DNA of 16,936 nucleotides from Planctomycetota bacterium (GTDB taxonomy: Bacteria > Planctomycetota > Planctomycetia > Pirellulales > Pirellulaceae): contig JAHWKS010000011.1 in the NCBI GenBank assembly GCA_019347795.1, positions 1 through 16,936 on the forward strand. Direction: 5' to 3'. The notes below the pieces were generated by a model that made no database searches, was not told the origin of the DNA, and saw nothing but the letters and a program-made list of their open reading frames with translations. This document shows positions 7,694 through 15,035 of the stretch, piece after piece. The translations under genes and the position numbers were made by a program. Positions within the stretch are counted from its first letter, which is position 1. Each line of letters starts with the position of its first letter.

Positions 7694-8095
7694 TTGAGCG
7701 ACCCTCCCGCCCATCCCGAGCCGCCGCGATCGCCGATCCTGCGTCGGACGGACCAGGCCTGCGCCGCGGTGCTCGTGGCGGCCTCGCTCGCGGTGATCGC
7801 CGCATACTGGGTTAAGGAGCTGGGGCGCCAGGATGACCTGCTGCGGGTCCAGCGCGATCCGCCGCCGATCGACTTTCTGGTGGACGTGAACTCCGCCCCC
7901 TGGACCGAGCTGTCGCTGCTGCCCGGGGTGGGCGAGACGCTGGCGAAACGCATTGTCGAATCCCGCGCCGCCGACGGGCCGTTCCGCGAGCACGACGACG
8001 TCCTCCGCGTCCGCGGCATCGGACCCAAAACGCTGGAGCGGATGCGTCCCTACCTCACGCCCATGCCCGACTTCGACTCGGTGGCCGGACCGTAG
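7694..8095 (+). CDS. Membrane-anchored ComEA-like helix-hairpin-helix DNA-binding protein
   Basis: The 133-residue product begins at TTG (7694): the frame is closed by TAA at 7655-7657 and no ATG or GTG lies between that stop and the TTG. Residues 22-40 (ACAAVLVAASLAVIAAYWV) form one membrane segment. Residues 63-121 are a double helix-hairpin-helix of the ComEA type: VDVNSA, then LPGVGETLAKRIVE (76-89), FREHDDVLRVRGIGPKTLERM, with Gly-x-Gly in both hairpins. ComEA proteins bind double-stranded DNA outside the cytoplasmic membrane and support DNA uptake by competence machinery. The N-terminal anchor plus C-terminal HhH matches the usual layout, although the linker is short. Whether this one takes part in transformation is unknown; no comEC or other competence gene is in the window. 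The next gene starts 3 bases after its TAG. Confidence 0.85.
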   Translation: MSDPPAHPEPPRSPILRRTDQACAAVLVAASLAVIAAYWVKELGRQDDLLRVQRDPPPIDFLVDVNSAPWTELSLLPGVGETLAKRIVESRAADGPFREHDDVLRVRGIGPKTLERMRPYLTPMPDFDSVAGP

Positions 8096-8098
8096 GCC

Positions 8099-10255
8099 AT
8101 GTGGAAGAGACACGCGAGAACCATCTCGATTACCCTCGTCGCGGCCGGAGTGGCCGTGGCGTGGGGGTGCGCGATCGCGGCGCATCGCTCGCTCGGCGCC
8201 CTGGCGTGGGGCGTTTATCTGGGCGGGCTGCTGGCGCTGGTGGGCGTGTTCTTGGCGTCGCGGCGGGAGAAATCCGCAGCGGAAGTCGAGCTGGAGAAGC
8301 TGCGGAAGGCGCTGGATCGCGATCGCGGCGAGCTCGACAAGCGCCGCCGGGAGATGCAGAATTTCACCGACTCGGCCGAGGCGGCGCTGGAGAAGCAGGG
8401 CCAGCTCATCGATCGTCGCGAGCGCGAGCTGGCCCAGAAGCTGATCGTATTCCATGAGTGGTTGGAGTTTCCGCAGCCGGTGGGGAAGGAAGCCTCGCAA
8501 TCGCAGGAGGACGTGGCGGAGCTGACCAAAAAGGACCGGCAGGTCCTGGAGCTGCTCGACCGGTCGGCGAAGCAGATTTACGAAAACATCCGCAACAACA
8601 AGTATTCGCCGACGGGGGAGTTCGAGCCGAAGCTGGTGCGCCGCGAGGCGGAGCAAATCGCCATCGCCGTGGCCCGCGTCTATCGGCCGGGATCCGAAAA
8701 CCCGCTTTTGGAGACGAGCATCGATCAGCTCCTGCGGGCGGCCGGCCGCACCAGCTTGCACCTGTTGGTCGTGCTCGACCGGATGCCGCTGGGGGTGAAG
8801 GAGTACAACTTCAACAGCCTGTACTGGTACGTCCGCCATGCGACGCGGGCGTACGGCGCCTACAAGACCGCGGAGCCGTACATGCCGTACTTCAACGGAG
8901 CGTACTACCTGAGCCGGTTTGCGATGGGGGCCAGCCCCTGGACGCTGGCGGCGTGGCGGCTGGTGAGCGAGCTTTCCACCCGCGGCGCCAAGAAGCTGGC
9001 GACCCACTGGTTCAATCGCCATGCCACGTCGCTGGTGTACGACGTGGTGCGGGTTCTGGGGTTCGAGGTGGCGGGGATCTTCGGCGGCGACTTCCGCCAT
9101 CGCGACGCGGGATGGATCTACGGCGCCGAGCTGACCGAGCTGATCAGCCGCTTCCCTCTTTCCCGCGACGCCCTCAGCCACGGGCTGAAGGAGGTCGGCT
9201 CGCTGCAAGTTCGTAACGAGTACGACCGCCTGTTCCTCTATCAATGCCTGGCGGCCCACGCAAGCGCGCAGCCGGGACGCTTTCAAGCCGCGCTGCACCT
9301 GACCCCCGGCGAGCGGCGGGCGATCGCCCAGCGGCTGGAAAAATTCTTTCGCGCCTTCATCCACGGCAAGACGGACGAGCGGACGGCGGCTTGGCGGGCG
9401 GAGGTCGAGCAGCGACTCGTCGTGAAGCTGGACCTGGAGGCGCATCCGGTCCCGACGACGCTGGAGAGCCAGCGCCGCGACGCGATCCGCTCGCTCGCCA
9501 GTTTTTTGCTCGCCGTGAAGGAGCGCGAGCCGGAAGAGCTTGCGGACCTGTTGGGCAAGACTCCCTTGTTCCGCGAGCATCCGGCGGACGATCGGAAGAA
9601 ATTGCTCGAGGAGCTGCAGGAGGCGCCGCCGTTCTTTTACGAGCAGCCCGACCTCGATCCCTCCAGTCCGCTGGCGAAGAAGTACCTCGACGACCTCGCC
9701 CGGCTGGCGGTGCGGGTGACGCCGTATGACGTTCCCTCGGATGAGTTGCTTGACGACGTGGCGGCGTATCTCCGCGCCGACGCTAAAGAGTTTCAACGCA
9801 ACCTCGATGCTCAGCGCGAGGAGTTGCTTCAAGAGCGTTCGCGGCGCGCCCCTGTAGGCAATCTTTCGCCGGGGGCGGTGAAAGCGATCCTGCACGATCT
9901 GGAGCCGGAGGAGCGGCTGTCCTTTCTCTACGGCGATGCGAGTCTGGATTGGCCGCGGGGCGCCCACACCGGGCCGTACTCGCAAGGCGAGATGTGGCTG
10001 GTGGGCCGCGAAGCTCGCCTGGCCCTGTGGCACGTCGCCGACAACGGCGCCGCGGCGGTGATCTGGATCGGCGGCCGCGACGTTTCCTTTCAGAGGTTGA
10101 GAGGCTACTTCAGCGACGACCTCCTGCTTCGCGGCGGCGAATGGAAGATCGACTTCGCCCCGCTCCCCGAGGCCATCCGCCTCTCCGGCCAAATGGGCCG
10201 CCGCTGGGAGCCCCACTTCCACCCGCTCCTCGACTTCTGCCGCCAACCGGGATAA
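8099..10255 (+). CDS. Large membrane protein of unknown family, coupled to the ComEA-like gene
   Basis: The 718-residue product starts at ATG 8099, 3 bases after the ComEA-like stop. Two hydrophobic helices (about 8-27 and 33-53) form a membrane hairpin, followed by a strongly charged coiled coil at about 56-115. A central region near 236-380 is rich in aromatic residues (YNFNSLYWYVRHATRAYGAY, EPYMPYFNGAYYLSRF) and contains a GIFGGDFRHRDAGWIYGAELTEL segment that looks like a conserved signature. A helical charged region continues to about 580. The last 130 residues are beta-rich and Trp-rich (QGEMWLVGREARLALWHV, AAAVIWIGGRDVSF). I do not recognise the family. Both ends are probably cytoplasmic. 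Coupling to a DNA-binding membrane protein is the only functional hint. The stop lies 10 bases from that of the convergent DUF4139 gene. Confidence 0.85.
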   Translation: MWKRHARTISITLVAAGVAVAWGCAIAAHRSLGALAWGVYLGGLLALVGVFLASRREKSAAEVELEKLRKALDRDRGELDKRRREMQNFTDSAEAALEKQGQLIDRRERELAQKLIVFHEWLEFPQPVGKEASQSQEDVAELTKKDRQVLELLDRSAKQIYENIRNNKYSPTGEFEPKLVRREAEQIAIAVARVYRPGSENPLLETSIDQLLRAAGRTSLHLLVVLDRMPLGVKEYNFNSLYWYVRHATRAYGAYKTAEPYMPYFNGAYYLSRFAMGASPWTLAAWRLVSELSTRGAKKLATHWFNRHATSLVYDVVRVLGFEVAGIFGGDFRHRDAGWIYGAELTELISRFPLSRDALSHGLKEVGSLQVRNEYDRLFLYQCLAAHASAQPGRFQAALHLTPGERRAIAQRLEKFFRAFIHGKTDERTAAWRAEVEQRLVVKLDLEAHPVPTTLESQRRDAIRSLASFLLAVKEREPEELADLLGKTPLFREHPADDRKKLLEELQEAPPFFYEQPDLDPSSPLAKKYLDDLARLAVRVTPYDVPSDELLDDVAAYLRADAKEFQRNLDAQREELLQERSRRAPVGNLSPGAVKAILHDLEPEERLSFLYGDASLDWPRGAHTGPYSQGEMWLVGREARLALWHVADNGAAAVIWIGGRDVSFQRLRGYFSDDLLLRGGEWKIDFAPLPEAIRLSGQMGRRWEPHFHPLLDFCRQPG

Positions 10256-10265
10256 TGGATGGCGC

Positions 10266-12353
10266 TCACTCGACGTTGAGATCCTCGATGAAGTTCGACA
10301 GCCGCTGCCTGGCCGATGCGACGGCCTTTCGCTGTTGTGAGGAGCGCTGGCGCAGCGTTTCGATCTGGTCCTCCTGCTGCGTAAATTTCTCCACGTAGCG
10401 CCGGTACAAGGCGCTGTCCCTGTCCAGCGCCTGCATGTTCTGGCGAATGCGGTTTTGATCCTGGGTGATTTCGGATATCTCGCTGAGGGTCGATTGGAGA
10501 ATCTGCTCGGCCTCTTGCAGGGCGGCTCGCAACTGGCTGACCTGGCTAAGGGCCTGTTGCACCTCCGGACTGGCCGCGTTATGGCTCATATAAACCGCCA
10601 ATTGATCGTTCTCCGCCGACAGCAGCAAAAACTCTTCGCGGCTCGTCTTTTGCTCGACCACCTCGAAGGAAATCGTCTCGCCGGGCGGGGCGCTCACCGA
10701 GAAGCGGTACAGGCTGCGAGTTTTTTCGAGCGGGCTTTTGGGAGAAGTCAGCTCCCACTCGGCGTCGATCGGCTGTTCGACCAGCACTCGCTTCGCCTGG
10801 TCGTCCGAGTTCTTCACCACGTAGTGATGCTCTCGAGTCCAACGGTAGACAGTCTCGCCGCGGCCGGAGATGATCTTGACCGCCGCCAGCGACCGTGTTG
10901 GCTCCTTCGCGGTCATTTTGACTTCGAGGTTCAGATCCAAGGCGTAGCTGATTAAGCGGTCTTCGCCGGGGGCTGTTTCGGCAATGCGAGCGTCGCCGGC
11001 AAATTCTCCCTCATCGAACACCGCGATGGGGCCCGCCATCAGGTGAAGGTCCGTCGTGTTTTTGACCCTCAGACCTCCCAGCGGGTGTTCGGCGTGAACG
11101 TCGGGATTGTACATCGCCAGCTTCTCGGCCTGGACCTCCGCATTGACCACCGGCAGCATGGCCGACTTCCTCCGCGCCAGCCTGACGGGCGACTTGATCT
11201 CATAACGAAACAGCTCGCCGACTTCGCCTGTCTCCGCCAACTGCGCCGCGCCCTGACGCAAATCGAACGTGGGAGCGTCCGGCGTTTGACTCTCCCCGAA
11301 GCCGCCCATGCCGCCGCCAAATCCTCCCCCGCCGAAGCCGCCGCCGGCGAAAACTCGCTGTGCTGGATCGGCGGAGCGAACCGGCTTTCCTTGAAACCTT
11401 CCTCGAACCTCCGCCGGCGCGTCGACCGTCAGGTCTTGCTCGTATACCTGCGGCCGCAGCGTGCCCTGAACTTCCGGCGAAACTCTCGGACGCTGGATGT
11501 ACAGCGGCTGATGCAAGTTCATGATGAACGAGATGGGTTGGCCGCTGACCAGCGTCAGTTGAACGTCGTTCCAGTCGCGCTCGGTGAGATTTTCGACAAT
11601 CGCCCAGCCTTGCAGGTACGGCTGCCCGTCCGGCGACAACACCAGTCGATAGCTCGTCTTCCATACGGGAAACTCCTGGATGTAGCCGATTCGCACCGTC
11701 CTTTCCCCTTGGCCGCCAAAGTGCAGACGGATTGACTTCTTGTCCGTCGCCCGCGTCGAGGCAAGCAGTTCGAGCGCCTTTTGAAAGTCCTCCTCGAGTT
11801 GCTTGTCGAGCAGCCGCAACTCGAACACGTCTCGAAGCGGCACGCTGCGCAGACCGGTCAGCGTTTTCAGCAGCAGCACCTCCGCGTCGATTACGTGGTC
11901 GCCGACCGGGTCAGGCCGCTGCTCCACGTCGACGATTCTCCCTTTCAGCGCATCGCCGTCCGCGAGCGATACTTCGATTTGATGCCCGCGCGCCTGCCGC
12001 AGGAGGTTGGACATCGTGGCGCCGGCGGTGAGATCGATGGCGAAGGCGCCGAGCGTGCGGGAAAGCGGCTCGCGGGAGTCGTAGGTGACGGCGGAGACGA
12101 CGCCGCCTCCGAAATCCTCCAGCACAAGGCTCTGGAGCAAATCGTTGATGTCGTCTCCGGAGAATTCCAAATCGACCTGGGCCTCGCCTTCGACCTCCCC
12201 CAGATGCTCAAAAAATCCGACGCCGGACGCGTACAGCACCGCGCGCGTCAGGGGAATCTCCGCCTCCTGTTGCGCGTAGGTGTGGGAGGGAGCAGGCCAG
12301 GTTGTCAGGCCAATCAAGAGACAGAACAAGAACGGGGTGAAGAAGCGCCGCAT
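10266..12353 (-). CDS. Exported DUF4139-domain protein
   Basis: From the ATG at 12353 the product is 695 residues, with a signal peptide cleaved near residue 27 (SHTYA-QQ). In-frame ATGs further up (such as 12404) lie before the inferred transcription start. AAGG sits about 10 bases upstream. Residues 32-200 form a beta-rich domain (PLTRAVLYASGVGFFEH, LLQSLVLEDFGGGVVSAV). From about 219 the sequence follows the DUF4139 pattern: VRIGYIQEFPVWKTSYRLVL, then LQGWAIVENLTERDWNDVQ and LTLVSGQP, continuing after a Gly-rich insert (335-352) with SPVRLARRKSAMLPV, LRVKNTTDLHLMAGPIAVF and EVKM. The last ~90 residues are a long coiled coil. DUF4139 occurs in the MuiA mucoidy-inhibitor family, whose mechanism is unresolved; a protein-interaction role in the envelope is the most one can infer. 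Confidence 0.85.
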   Translation of the reverse strand: MRRFFTPFLFCLLIGLTTWPAPSHTYAQQEAEIPLTRAVLYASGVGFFEHLGEVEGEAQVDLEFSGDDINDLLQSLVLEDFGGGVVSAVTYDSREPLSRTLGAFAIDLTAGATMSNLLRQARGHQIEVSLADGDALKGRIVDVEQRPDPVGDHVIDAEVLLLKTLTGLRSVPLRDVFELRLLDKQLEEDFQKALELLASTRATDKKSIRLHFGGQGERTVRIGYIQEFPVWKTSYRLVLSPDGQPYLQGWAIVENLTERDWNDVQLTLVSGQPISFIMNLHQPLYIQRPRVSPEVQGTLRPQVYEQDLTVDAPAEVRGRFQGKPVRSADPAQRVFAGGGFGGGGFGGGMGGFGESQTPDAPTFDLRQGAAQLAETGEVGELFRYEIKSPVRLARRKSAMLPVVNAEVQAEKLAMYNPDVHAEHPLGGLRVKNTTDLHLMAGPIAVFDEGEFAGDARIAETAPGEDRLISYALDLNLEVKMTAKEPTRSLAAVKIISGRGETVYRWTREHHYVVKNSDDQAKRVLVEQPIDAEWELTSPKSPLEKTRSLYRFSVSAPPGETISFEVVEQKTSREEFLLLSAENDQLAVYMSHNAASPEVQQALSQVSQLRAALQEAEQILQSTLSEISEITQDQNRIRQNMQALDRDSALYRRYVEKFTQQEDQIETLRQRSSQQRKAVASARQRLSNFIEDLNVE

Positions 12354-12394
12354 TGCGATTCGCCTTTTGCTGGACAAGCGCCCCTGTAGCGCTG

Positions 12395-12424
12395 AGAATA
12401 ACATTGAGCGCAGTGGCTCGTCAA
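12395..12424 (-). promoter_or_regulatory. Probable promoter for the DUF4139 gene
   Basis: On the minus strand TTGACG (12419-12424) precedes TATTCT (12395-12400) by 18 bases. The start would be near 12388, giving a leader of about 35 bases before the ATG at 12353. It lies in the 107-base divergent gap shared with the STN gene. I see no comparably good plus-strand promoter there. Confidence 0.55.
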
Positions 12425-12460
12425 ATTCGCCGCAAACTCGGCTAAAAAACAGGGAGTGTG

Positions 12461-13258
12461 ATGAATAACGCGGCATGCACTGCATTTGCGAGAGCGGCAG
12501 CCGTCGGTTGTGTTTATTCGCTGCTAACGTGCTCGGCCTTCGCGCAGGTTTCCTACCTGGTCGGCTCGCCTGCGGAGGTCGCTGCCGAAAAGCGGATCCT
12601 CCACGCCCTGCAACGGGCCGTCCACGTGCCGCCCGTGGAAACGGGCCTCGACCAGGTCGTGGCGACTCTCAGCCGGCAATCCGGCGTGGACATCCGTATC
12701 GACCGGCGTGCGCTCGATGACGTGGGGCTTACAGCGGACGTGCCGGTCAGCTTTCGTAGCGATGATCTACCACTGCGGGCCGCCCTCGAATTGTTGCTGC
12801 AACCGGTGGAGTTGGACTGGACGATTCGCCATCAGGTGTTGATCATCTCCACTCCCGAGGAGTTGGAGTCGAACTTGATGACACGGGTGTATCCTGTGGG
12901 CGACCTTGTTTGGACTGATCTTGGCAATGAAATTCTCGAGGATTATGACTCGCTCATCAACGGCATCACCGCCACGATTGCTCCAGACACGTGGAGCGTT
13001 GTCGGAGGTCCGGGCAGCATTCAGCCGTTTGGTCCGACGAAGTCGTTGATGGTCAGTCAGACGATCAAGATCCATGCCAAGATTGAGAACATGCTGGTAA
13101 CCTTGCGGCAGGCGCGGCGAGCGCAGGGCATCGAGCCCATCCTGCCTGAGCCACAGCCGATCACGATGTTTTCCCCCGCGCCCGCCACAGCGGCGCCCGC
13201 AACCACCCGGCAAGTGGCGGCTGCTCACCCATGGCAAATGCCGCGGATGCATGACTAG
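12461..13258 (+). CDS. Exported STN-domain (secretin/TonB short N-terminal-like) protein
   Basis: The product is 265 residues from ATG 12461, with AGGGAG just upstream; an in-frame GTG one codon earlier is possible. A signal peptide ends near residue 28 (TCSAFA-QV). Residues 60-130 match an STN-like domain: TGLDQVVATLSRQSGVDIRID, V.VSF, LPLRAALELLLQPVELDW, then VLIISTPEELE. Residues 141-215 (TRVYPVGDLV, a D-Y-D-S-L segment, TIAPDTWSVVGGPGSI, SLMVSQT, IHAKIENML) are a recurrent planctomycete pattern resembling a secretin N-subdomain. The tail is Pro/Ala-rich. STN domains are interaction modules of secretins and TonB receptors, but no beta-barrel or secretin gate follows here, so this is a free-standing exported protein. 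It is divergent from the DUF4139 gene. Confidence 0.85.
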   Translation: MNNAACTAFARAAAVGCVYSLLTCSAFAQVSYLVGSPAEVAAEKRILHALQRAVHVPPVETGLDQVVATLSRQSGVDIRIDRRALDDVGLTADVPVSFRSDDLPLRAALELLLQPVELDWTIRHQVLIISTPEELESNLMTRVYPVGDLVWTDLGNEILEDYDSLINGITATIAPDTWSVVGGPGSIQPFGPTKSLMVSQTIKIHAKIENMLVTLRQARRAQGIEPILPEPQPITMFSPAPATAAPATTRQVAAAHPWQMPRMHD

Positions 13259-13463
13259 GTCCAAGCACGAAAAACGGCCGCTTAGCGCTGATCGACCGTC
13301 TGGAGCAAGAGCCTGTCTCCACCGCGGCAAGCGCGGCGGGTTTCGCCAACCAGGGGATTCTACTGCACTTTAGCCCAACTTCCCCAACCATCCACGGCGG
13401 TAAGAACTGCGTGCGAGAGGCGATGAACCGCAATTATGGATCTCCGCCGCGGCCCGGTATCGC

Positions 13464-14774
13464 TCAACCGGCATTCAATGCGTCCAGCGCCGCCCGCAGC
13501 CGCCGCCGAGCGGCGGCGGCTGCGGGCGAGAGATCCTGGAGATCCAAGGGACCGGTTTCCTGCGGGTCATTGGCGACATTGAAGAATCGGCCGTCGCTGT
13601 AGAGTTTGAACTGCTGCGTGCGGACCCAGTGCTTGCCTCCGCCTTGGGCGAAGGCGAAGTCGCGCGGGCTGTAGTCGCCGCCGGTCACCAGGCCGGCGAA
13701 GCTGTGGCCGTCGAGCGAAAGCTCGGCAGGCGCGCGGCCGCCGGCCAGCTCGACGCAGGTGGGATAGAAATCGCTGCAGTCCACGAGATGATCCACCACC
13801 GTTCCCGGCTTCACGGCGCCGGGCCAGCGCACGATCAGCGGGACGTTCGTGCCGCCGTCGGTGAGCTTTCCCTTGCCGCCGCGAATCTGCTGCCGGCCGC
13901 GCTGCGAGACGACCGTCTCATACTCGAACTTGTTCTGCTTGCCGATCGCCCTCAGCTTGGACCGCTGCGCCGTGCCGTTGTCGGTCGTGAAGAGGACGAC
14001 CGTCTTGTCGGCCAACCCCATCTCATCCACGGCGTCCACCAGCCGGCCGACGCACCTGTCCATGGCGGCCATCATTTCCGCATAGTTGAGATAGCGATCC
14101 TTCCCCGGTGCATGGGGAACCGGCGCCTTCAAATCATCGGTGACGTCGTGGCAGAGCGCCATCGAGTAGAACGCAAACCACGGCTTGTCGCCGCTGCGGC
14201 GAATGAAGTCGATCAAATAATCGACGTACAAGTCCGGCCCGAAGTCGCCTTCCGTGTCTTCGCGAATCTCGCCGTTCTGCCAGATGAGCGGGTCGTGATA
14301 TCGCGGCCCTTCATGCCAGCCGAAGAGCGAGTATTGGTCGAATCCCAGCCGGTGCGGATGCTGCGGATCCTTCTTGAGCAACGTCAACTGCCACTTGCCG
14401 GCGACCGCCGTGGCGTAACCGGCTCGCTTCATCGCCCAGGCGAGCGTACTCTTCTCCTCCGCTTTCGGATAAGTCCCCCAGCCGGGGTTCCCGAGGCGGA
14501 ACGGATAGCGTCCCGACAAAAGCGTCGTGCGCGTCGGATGGCAGACCGGCATGCTGAAGCAATGCGTGAACCGCATCCCCGCCGCCGCCAGCGCATCGAT
14601 CTGCGGCGTCGCGTAGGACGTCCCGCCATAACAGCCCAGCGTCTCGCACCCCACGTCATCCGCCATGATGAGCAACACGTTCGGCCGCCCCTCCGCCGCC
14701 GCGCCGGAAGAAGCGGCGACGCCCGCCGGCAGCATGAACGCGAAGACCACAAGCCAGGGACGCGAAACTCGCAC
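13464..14774 (-). CDS. Exported sulfatase (arylsulfatase-type, formylglycine class)
   Basis: The 436-residue product starts at GTG 14774, supported by GAGG 6 bases upstream and by the signal peptide it gives (cleavage around residue 27). The catalytic domain begins at PNVLLIMADDVG, with metal ligands D39-D40. The formylglycine site is C78-H-P-T-R (C-x-P-x-R type), followed by TTLLSGRYP. Other expected active-site residues are seen: K127 in AGKWQ, H209, D265-N266 in TTDNGT, and K301 in RGGKGKLTDGG. All key residues are present, so it should be active once Cys78 is converted by a formylglycine-generating enzyme, which is not encoded here. The likely location is the periplasm or cell exterior, with a sulfated polysaccharide as the probable substrate; the exact substrate cannot be read. 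The length is near the short end for the family. It lies 36 bases downstream of the tRNA-Val terminator. Confidence 0.93.
   Translation of the reverse strand: MRVSRPWLVVFAFMLPAGVAASSGAAAEGRPNVLLIMADDVGCETLGCYGGTSYATPQIDALAAAGMRFTHCFSMPVCHPTRTTLLSGRYPFRLGNPGWGTYPKAEEKSTLAWAMKRAGYATAVAGKWQLTLLKKDPQHPHRLGFDQYSLFGWHEGPRYHDPLIWQNGEIREDTEGDFGPDLYVDYLIDFIRRSGDKPWFAFYSMALCHDVTDDLKAPVPHAPGKDRYLNYAEMMAAMDRCVGRLVDAVDEMGLADKTVVLFTTDNGTAQRSKLRAIGKQNKFEYETVVSQRGRQQIRGGKGKLTDGGTNVPLIVRWPGAVKPGTVVDHLVDCSDFYPTCVELAGGRAPAELSLDGHSFAGLVTGGDYSPRDFAFAQGGGKHWVRTQQFKLYSDGRFFNVANDPQETGPLDLQDLSPAAAAARRRLRAALDALNAG
13491..13528. repeat. Perfect 17-base inverted repeat with 4-base loop inside the sulfatase gene
   Basis: The left arm CGCCCGCAGCCGCCGCC (13491-13507) and its exact complement (13512-13528) flank the loop GAGC. 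All 17 pairs match and nearly all are G-C. It lies about 25 bases before the sulfatase stop codon and encodes the Ala/Arg-rich C-terminus. No T-tract follows on either strand, so it is not a standard intrinsic terminator. Confidence 0.9.
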
Positions 14775-14810
14775 GATTCGCCTCGGAGAAGCGGGAACGC
14801 CGGCCGAACA

Positions 14811-14845
14811 CGAAAAGACCCTGGAAAACAGCGGTTCCCCAGGGT
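14811..14845 (-). terminator. Rho-independent terminator behind tRNA-Val
   Basis: Read on the minus strand, ACCCTGGGGAA pairs with TTTTCCAGGGT (11 pairs, two of them G-U) around a 6-base loop, and is followed by CTTTTCG. The hairpin begins 15 bases after the tRNA 3' end, as expected for a tRNA terminator. Confidence 0.7.
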
Positions 14846-14860
14846 TGTCATGTTTAGGAG

Positions 14861-14934
14861 TGGGCGTTACTGGGCTCGAACCAGTGACCTCCGCGATGTC
14901 AACGCGACGCTCTAGCCAACTGAGCTAAACGCCC
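14861..14934 (-). tRNA. tRNA-Val, anticodon GAC
   Basis: The minus strand folds into a complete 74-base cloverleaf: acceptor GGGCGTT/AACGCCC, D-stem GCTC/GAGC, anticodon stem TCGCG/CGCGG with loop TTGACAT, variable AGGTC, and T-arm ACTGG-TTCGAGC-CCAGT, with discriminator A. The anticodon GAC (14898-14900) reads valine codons GUC and GUU. The CCA end is not encoded (the next bases are CTC), so it must be added by a CCA-adding enzyme. No direct repeat of its 3' end was noticed, so there is no sign of an integrated element. Confidence 0.95.
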
Positions 14935-14951
14935 CCACATGGATAGGCGTG

Positions 14952-14980
14952 ATTTTACCGCCGGAGGTTCGCCTTTTCCA
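14952..14980 (-). promoter_or_regulatory. Probable promoter for tRNA-Val
   Basis: On the minus strand TGGAAA (14975-14980) is followed after 17 bases by TAAAAT (14952-14957). A start near 14945 would leave a leader of about ten bases before the tRNA. Confidence 0.55.
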
Positions 14981-14999
14981 GTGGGCGGGGGCGTTCTCC

Positions 15000-15028
15000 T
15001 TGTCGCGGCGCGCGGGGCGGGGTATTTT
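15000..15028 (+). promoter_or_regulatory. Probable promoter giving a nearly leaderless mRNA
   Basis: TTGTCG (15000-15005) and TATTTT (15023-15028) are separated by exactly 17 bases. Transcription would be expected at about 15035-15036, which coincides with the ATG at 15036. No Shine-Dalgarno sequence precedes that ATG. Confidence 0.5.
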
Positions 15029-15035
15029 GCAGCGC

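Noticed and set aside
7660..7815. Short open frame starting ATG 7660 with GGAGG upstream, overlapping the ComEA-like gene
   Set aside because: The GGAGG is 17 bases away, too far, and the product is Arg/Pro-rich with no recognisable feature.
7316..10246. A 976-codon open frame on the minus strand
   Set aside because: It lies antisense to three well-supported genes, is Arg-rich without domain patterns, and has no signal or start context. Long antisense frames are expected in GC-rich DNA.
12512..12550. Possible lipoprotein signal (LLTC) in the STN protein
   Set aside because: Thr just before the Cys does not fit the lipobox, whereas AFA-Q is a good ordinary cleavage site.
13259..13463. Possible terminator or decayed element between the STN and sulfatase genes
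   Set aside because: Only a 5-bp stem (13322-13336) without a T-tract was found; no open frame with domain character and no terminal repeats.
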